From: Planctomycetota bacterium
GTDB taxonomy: Bacteria > Planctomycetota > Phycisphaerae > Sedimentisphaerales > Anaerobacaceae
Length of the DNA stretch: 6,984 nt
Direction: 5' to 3'
Assembly: GCA_023139715.1 (NCBI GenBank)
Contig: JAGLNB010000231.1
Span: 1-6,984, forward strand
Part shown: piece by piece, positions 4,781 through 6,984 of the stretch
Numbering within the stretch: position 1 is the stretch's first letter
How the letters are laid out: each line of letters begins with the position of its first letter
Made by a program: the position numbers and the translations under genes
The notes under the pieces: generated by a model
Told to the model about the DNA's origin: nothing
Seen by the model: only the letters and a program-made list of their open reading frames with translations
Databases searched by the model: none

Positions 4781-6709
4781 TTATATTTGTAAATCTGTTT
4801 CTTTATCGGCTATTTTATTCTCTGTACTTCTCAAAAACTCATCGATGGCTATGGTTTTGGTTTTTTGACAGCCCGCCATTCTCACATTTACGGTATTCGA
4901 TTCGGCTTCTTTTGGGCCTACAATCAGCATATATGGCACTTTTTCGCCGTGAGTTTTTGCGATTTTTGCATTTATTTTTTCGTTCGACAAATCCACACTG
5001 CATCGAAGATTCGCATCTTTTAGTTTTTGATAAACAGCTTTTGCATAATCATTTGTTTTCTCACTGATTGTAAGAATTCTCACCTGTTGCGGTGCCAGCC
5101 ATAGCGGCATATTACCCGCATAATGCTCAATCAGAATTCCTATAAATCTTTCGAATGAGCCAAGCACTGCTCGGTGAATCATCACCGGCGTTTTCTCGAT
5201 ATTATCTTTGTCAGTATAAACAAGGCCAAATCGCAGCGGCATTGAGAAATCCAATTGAATCGTTCCGAGCTGCCACGACCTGCCGAGACAATCCTTTATA
5301 TGGAAATCTATCTTCGGCCCATAAAAAGCACCATCGCCCTCATTGATATTATAATCGATATTTTTTTGTTTCAGTGCATTTTTCAAAGCGTTTGTTGCCG
5401 TGTCCCACATTTCATCTGAACCGATATGCTTTTCGGGTTTTGTCGAAAGCTCGATATGAAAATCTTCAAATCCGAACGCTCTGTAAATTTCAAATGTGAG
5501 TTCGATTACGCCGATGATTTCAGCTTCGATTTGCTGCGGCGTGCAGAAAATATGAGCATCGTCCTGCGTAAATTGTCGCACTCTAAAAAGCCCGTGCATA
5601 ACGCCGCTCGCTTCGTGACGATGTACCAGGCCAAGCTCAGCTACTTTCATCGGGAATTCACGGTATGAATGTTGACGTGCTTTATAGACCAGGCATCCGC
5701 CGGGGCAATTCATCGGTTTAATTGCGTAGTTGTTTCCATCCACGTTTGTGAAATACATATTTTCTTTGTAGTTGTCCCAATGGCCGCTTTTGTGCCACAA
5801 TTCTTCATTTAAGATAATTGGCGTACGGATTTCCTGATAACCATATTTGTCGTGTATGCTTCTCCAGAAATCGATTATCTCATTCCAGATAACCATTCCC
5901 TTTGCGTGAATGAATGCAAAACCTGGGCCGGCCTGATTGAAGCTGAACAAATCCAATTGTTTTCCGAGCAGCCGATGGTCGCGTTTTTTTGCTTCTTCGA
6001 GTCGTTCAAGATAAGCGTCCAGTTCTTTTTTTGTTTGCCAGCAAGTACCGTAAACTCTTTGCAGCATTTTTTGAGTTGCATCGCCGTGCCAATATGCACC
6101 AGCCACCGACATAATTTTAAAGCTGCCGATTTTGCCGGTACTCGGCACGTGCGGGCCTCTGCACAAATCTTCAAAATTTTCTGAATGTGAATAGAAACTG
6201 AGCGTATTACTGTCAGCGTTTTTGACATTATCGAGTTTGTATTTATCATCGGCCAGTTTTTTTAATGCTTCATCTTTTATCATTTCCGTCCGCACGAAAG
6301 GGGTGTCTGCTTTTACTATTTTCAGCATTTCATTTTCTATGCGCTGGAAATCATCTGGCCGAATCGGCTCATCGAGATCTATATCGTAATAGAAGCCGTT
6401 TTCGATGGTCGGCCCATAGACGAGTTTTGCGGCTGGAAAAATTTTGCATATTGCCTCAGCCATTATGTGAGCACAGCTATGCCGCATAATTTCGTCAGCT
6501 TCGCTGCTTTTTGGCGTGATGATTTCTATTTTGACATCATTATTGATAGGAGTTGAGAGGTCTTTTAGTTCGCCGTTGATTTTTGCAGCCAACGCTGCCT
6601 TTGCAAGTGCGGGACCTATTTTTTCAGCTGCCTGTTTTGCAGTTTCGCCGTTTTCTACTTCTAAGATACTGCCGTTTGGCAGTGTTACTTTTGGCATAAG
6701 TTTGTCCAT
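4781..6709 (-). CDS. thrS: threonyl-tRNA synthetase
   Basis: ThrRS charges tRNA-Thr and removes mischarged serine. The 642 residues are full length, with all domains in order. The TGS domain (about 5-66) is followed by the editing domain with HSCAH (His77, His81) and CRGPH (Cys183, His187), which match the E. coli editing residues His73, His77, Cys182 and His186. In the class II core the zinc ligands Cys335 (MNCPG), His386 (QDDAH) and His512 (VMIHRAVLGSFER) are all present, plus motif 2 VHRHEASGVMHGLFRVRQF (362-380, read in part). The anticodon-binding domain (about 537-630) has GEKVPYMLIVG (588-598). Both charging and editing should therefore be active. Start ATG 6709 has AGG six nt upstream. 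ATG 6697 (MPKVTLP) is a possible alternative without a binding site. A strong promoter lies just upstream, so thrS probably heads the operon with infC. Confidence 0.98.
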   Translation of the reverse strand: MDKLMPKVTLPNGSILEVENGETAKQAAEKIGPALAKAALAAKINGELKDLSTPINNDVKIEIITPKSSEADEIMRHSCAHIMAEAICKIFPAAKLVYGPTIENGFYYDIDLDEPIRPDDFQRIENEMLKIVKADTPFVRTEMIKDEALKKLADDKYKLDNVKNADSNTLSFYSHSENFEDLCRGPHVPSTGKIGSFKIMSVAGAYWHGDATQKMLQRVYGTCWQTKKELDAYLERLEEAKKRDHRLLGKQLDLFSFNQAGPGFAFIHAKGMVIWNEIIDFWRSIHDKYGYQEIRTPIILNEELWHKSGHWDNYKENMYFTNVDGNNYAIKPMNCPGGCLVYKARQHSYREFPMKVAELGLVHRHEASGVMHGLFRVRQFTQDDAHIFCTPQQIEAEIIGVIELTFEIYRAFGFEDFHIELSTKPEKHIGSDEMWDTATNALKNALKQKNIDYNINEGDGAFYGPKIDFHIKDCLGRSWQLGTIQLDFSMPLRFGLVYTDKDNIEKTPVMIHRAVLGSFERFIGILIEHYAGNMPLWLAPQQVRILTISEKTNDYAKAVYQKLKDANLRCSVDLSNEKINAKIAKTHGEKVPYMLIVGPKEAESNTVNVRMAGCQKTKTIAIDEFLRSTENKIADKETDLQI

Positions 6710-6743
6710 TATAACCTGAATATATCTTTACTTTCCTGTGGTA

Positions 6744-6772
6744 AACCTACCTTTATGCAGTGGTTCTGTCAA
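6744..6772 (-). promoter_or_regulatory. sigma-70-type promoter for thrS operon
   Basis: TTGACA (6772-6767) is a perfect -35 box. A 17-nt spacer leads to TAGGTT (6749-6744), which keeps the TA...T positions of the -10 box. Predicted start is near 6737, giving a leader of about 28 nt before thrS. That leaves no room for a T-box riboswitch. Two direct repeats TTTAACC lie just upstream of the -35 box. Confidence 0.65.
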
Positions 6773-6790
6773 GGTTAAATGCCGGTTAAA
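6773..6790 (-). repeat. tandem TTTAACC direct repeat upstream of the thrS promoter
   Basis: TTTAACC occurs on the minus strand at 6790-6784 and again at 6779-6773, 11 bp apart (about one helical turn), directly upstream of the -35 box. The spacing is what an activator site would show, but two 7-mers are also easily found by chance in A/T-rich DNA. Confidence 0.35.
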
Positions 6791-6843
6791 GTGTATTTAC
6801 ATATGGGTTTATTTTTATGTTTTTTTGTATTAATTATGCCTAT

Positions 6844-6875
6844 AAAAAAAGCCCTGCTTTTGGCAGGGCTTTTTA
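6844..6875 (-). terminator. intrinsic terminator of the cold-shock gene (possibly bidirectional)
   Basis: A perfect 7-bp stem, GCCCTGC 6851-6857 with GCAGGGC 6863-6869, encloses a 5-nt loop and extends through flanking A/T pairs. On the minus strand it is followed by seven T (6850-6844), as expected for the end of the cold-shock transcript. The plus strand also has a T-rich tail (6870-6875), but no plus-strand gene leads into it. Confidence 0.92.
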
Positions 6876-6895
6876 TTTTGATTCTCGCTATAAAC

Positions 6896-6984
6896 TTAGC
6901 CGGGAATTACGTTGGTTGCACATGGGCCTTTCTTGCCTTGGCCGACTTCGAACTCAACGGTTTGACCTTCGTCGAGTGATGCGT
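6896..6984 (-). CDS. cold-shock protein, CspA family (3' end only)
   Basis: The minus strand from 6982 reads 28 codons, ASLDEGQTVEFEVGQGKK followed by GPCATNVIPG and a TAA stop at 6898-6896. This is the typical C-terminus of CspA-type proteins: EGQ.VEFEV.QG.KGP.A.NV, the last strands of the OB fold. These small (about 65-75 residue) single-strand nucleic acid binding proteins act as RNA chaperones. The RNA-binding RNP motifs lie beyond the right edge and cannot be seen. A strong terminator follows 26 nt after the stop, so this looks like a gene whose transcript ends before thrS. Which csp paralogue it is cannot be decided. Confidence 0.92.
   Translation of the reverse strand, partial: ASLDEGQTVEFEVGQGKKGPCATNVIPG

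Noticed and set aside
6710..6843. T-box riboswitch before thrS
   Set aside because: The promoter lies only about 35 nt upstream of the start, and the space beyond it is A/T-rich with no specifier or antiterminator pattern.

Overview
The window looks like an ordinary chromosomal segment from a Gram-negative bacterium of fairly low GC content. It carries lipid A synthesis genes plus a conserved translation operon. The LpxD wording around the catalytic histidine, the use of LpxI and the WaaP-type kinase next to it fit a planctomycete (perhaps Phycisphaerae). This placement is inferred from remembered family patterns and has low confidence. No mobile element, CRISPR array, phage gene, tRNA or rRNA is visible.

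Plus strand, 1-2209: three tightly packed genes, probably one operon. These are the 3' part of lpxD (UDP-3-O-acyl-glucosamine N-acyltransferase, entering from the left edge), lpxI (UDP-2,3-diacylglucosamine pyrophosphatase) and a lipopolysaccharide kinase of the Kdo/WaaP type. LpxD adds the second acyl chain, LpxI cleaves the resulting UDP-diacylglucosamine to lipid X, and the kinase probably phosphorylates an inner-core sugar. The gaps are 8 and 2 nt.

Minus strand, 6709 down to 2253: thrS, infC, rpmI, rplT, pheS, in the classic order thrS-infC-rpmI-rplT-pheS but with no pheT after pheS. A near-consensus sigma-70-type promoter lies just upstream of thrS. The two operons converge, leaving only 43 nt between pheS and the kinase gene.

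Minus strand, right edge: the last 28 codons of a CspA-type cold-shock protein, followed by a strong hairpin terminator that separates it from thrS.

The unusual part is the non-coding content of the translation operon. infC appears to start at an AUC codon behind a very good ribosome binding site. A 286-nt gap before rpmI holds four alternating GGGTA/TACCC blocks, a possible 11-codon leader ORF and a candidate internal promoter. A 138-nt gap before rplT holds two hairpins and an 8-bp perfect complement that would cover the rplT start. Together these suggest a set of RNA-level controls (IF3 and L20 autoregulation are the obvious candidates) that is worth testing. The genes themselves are conventional.
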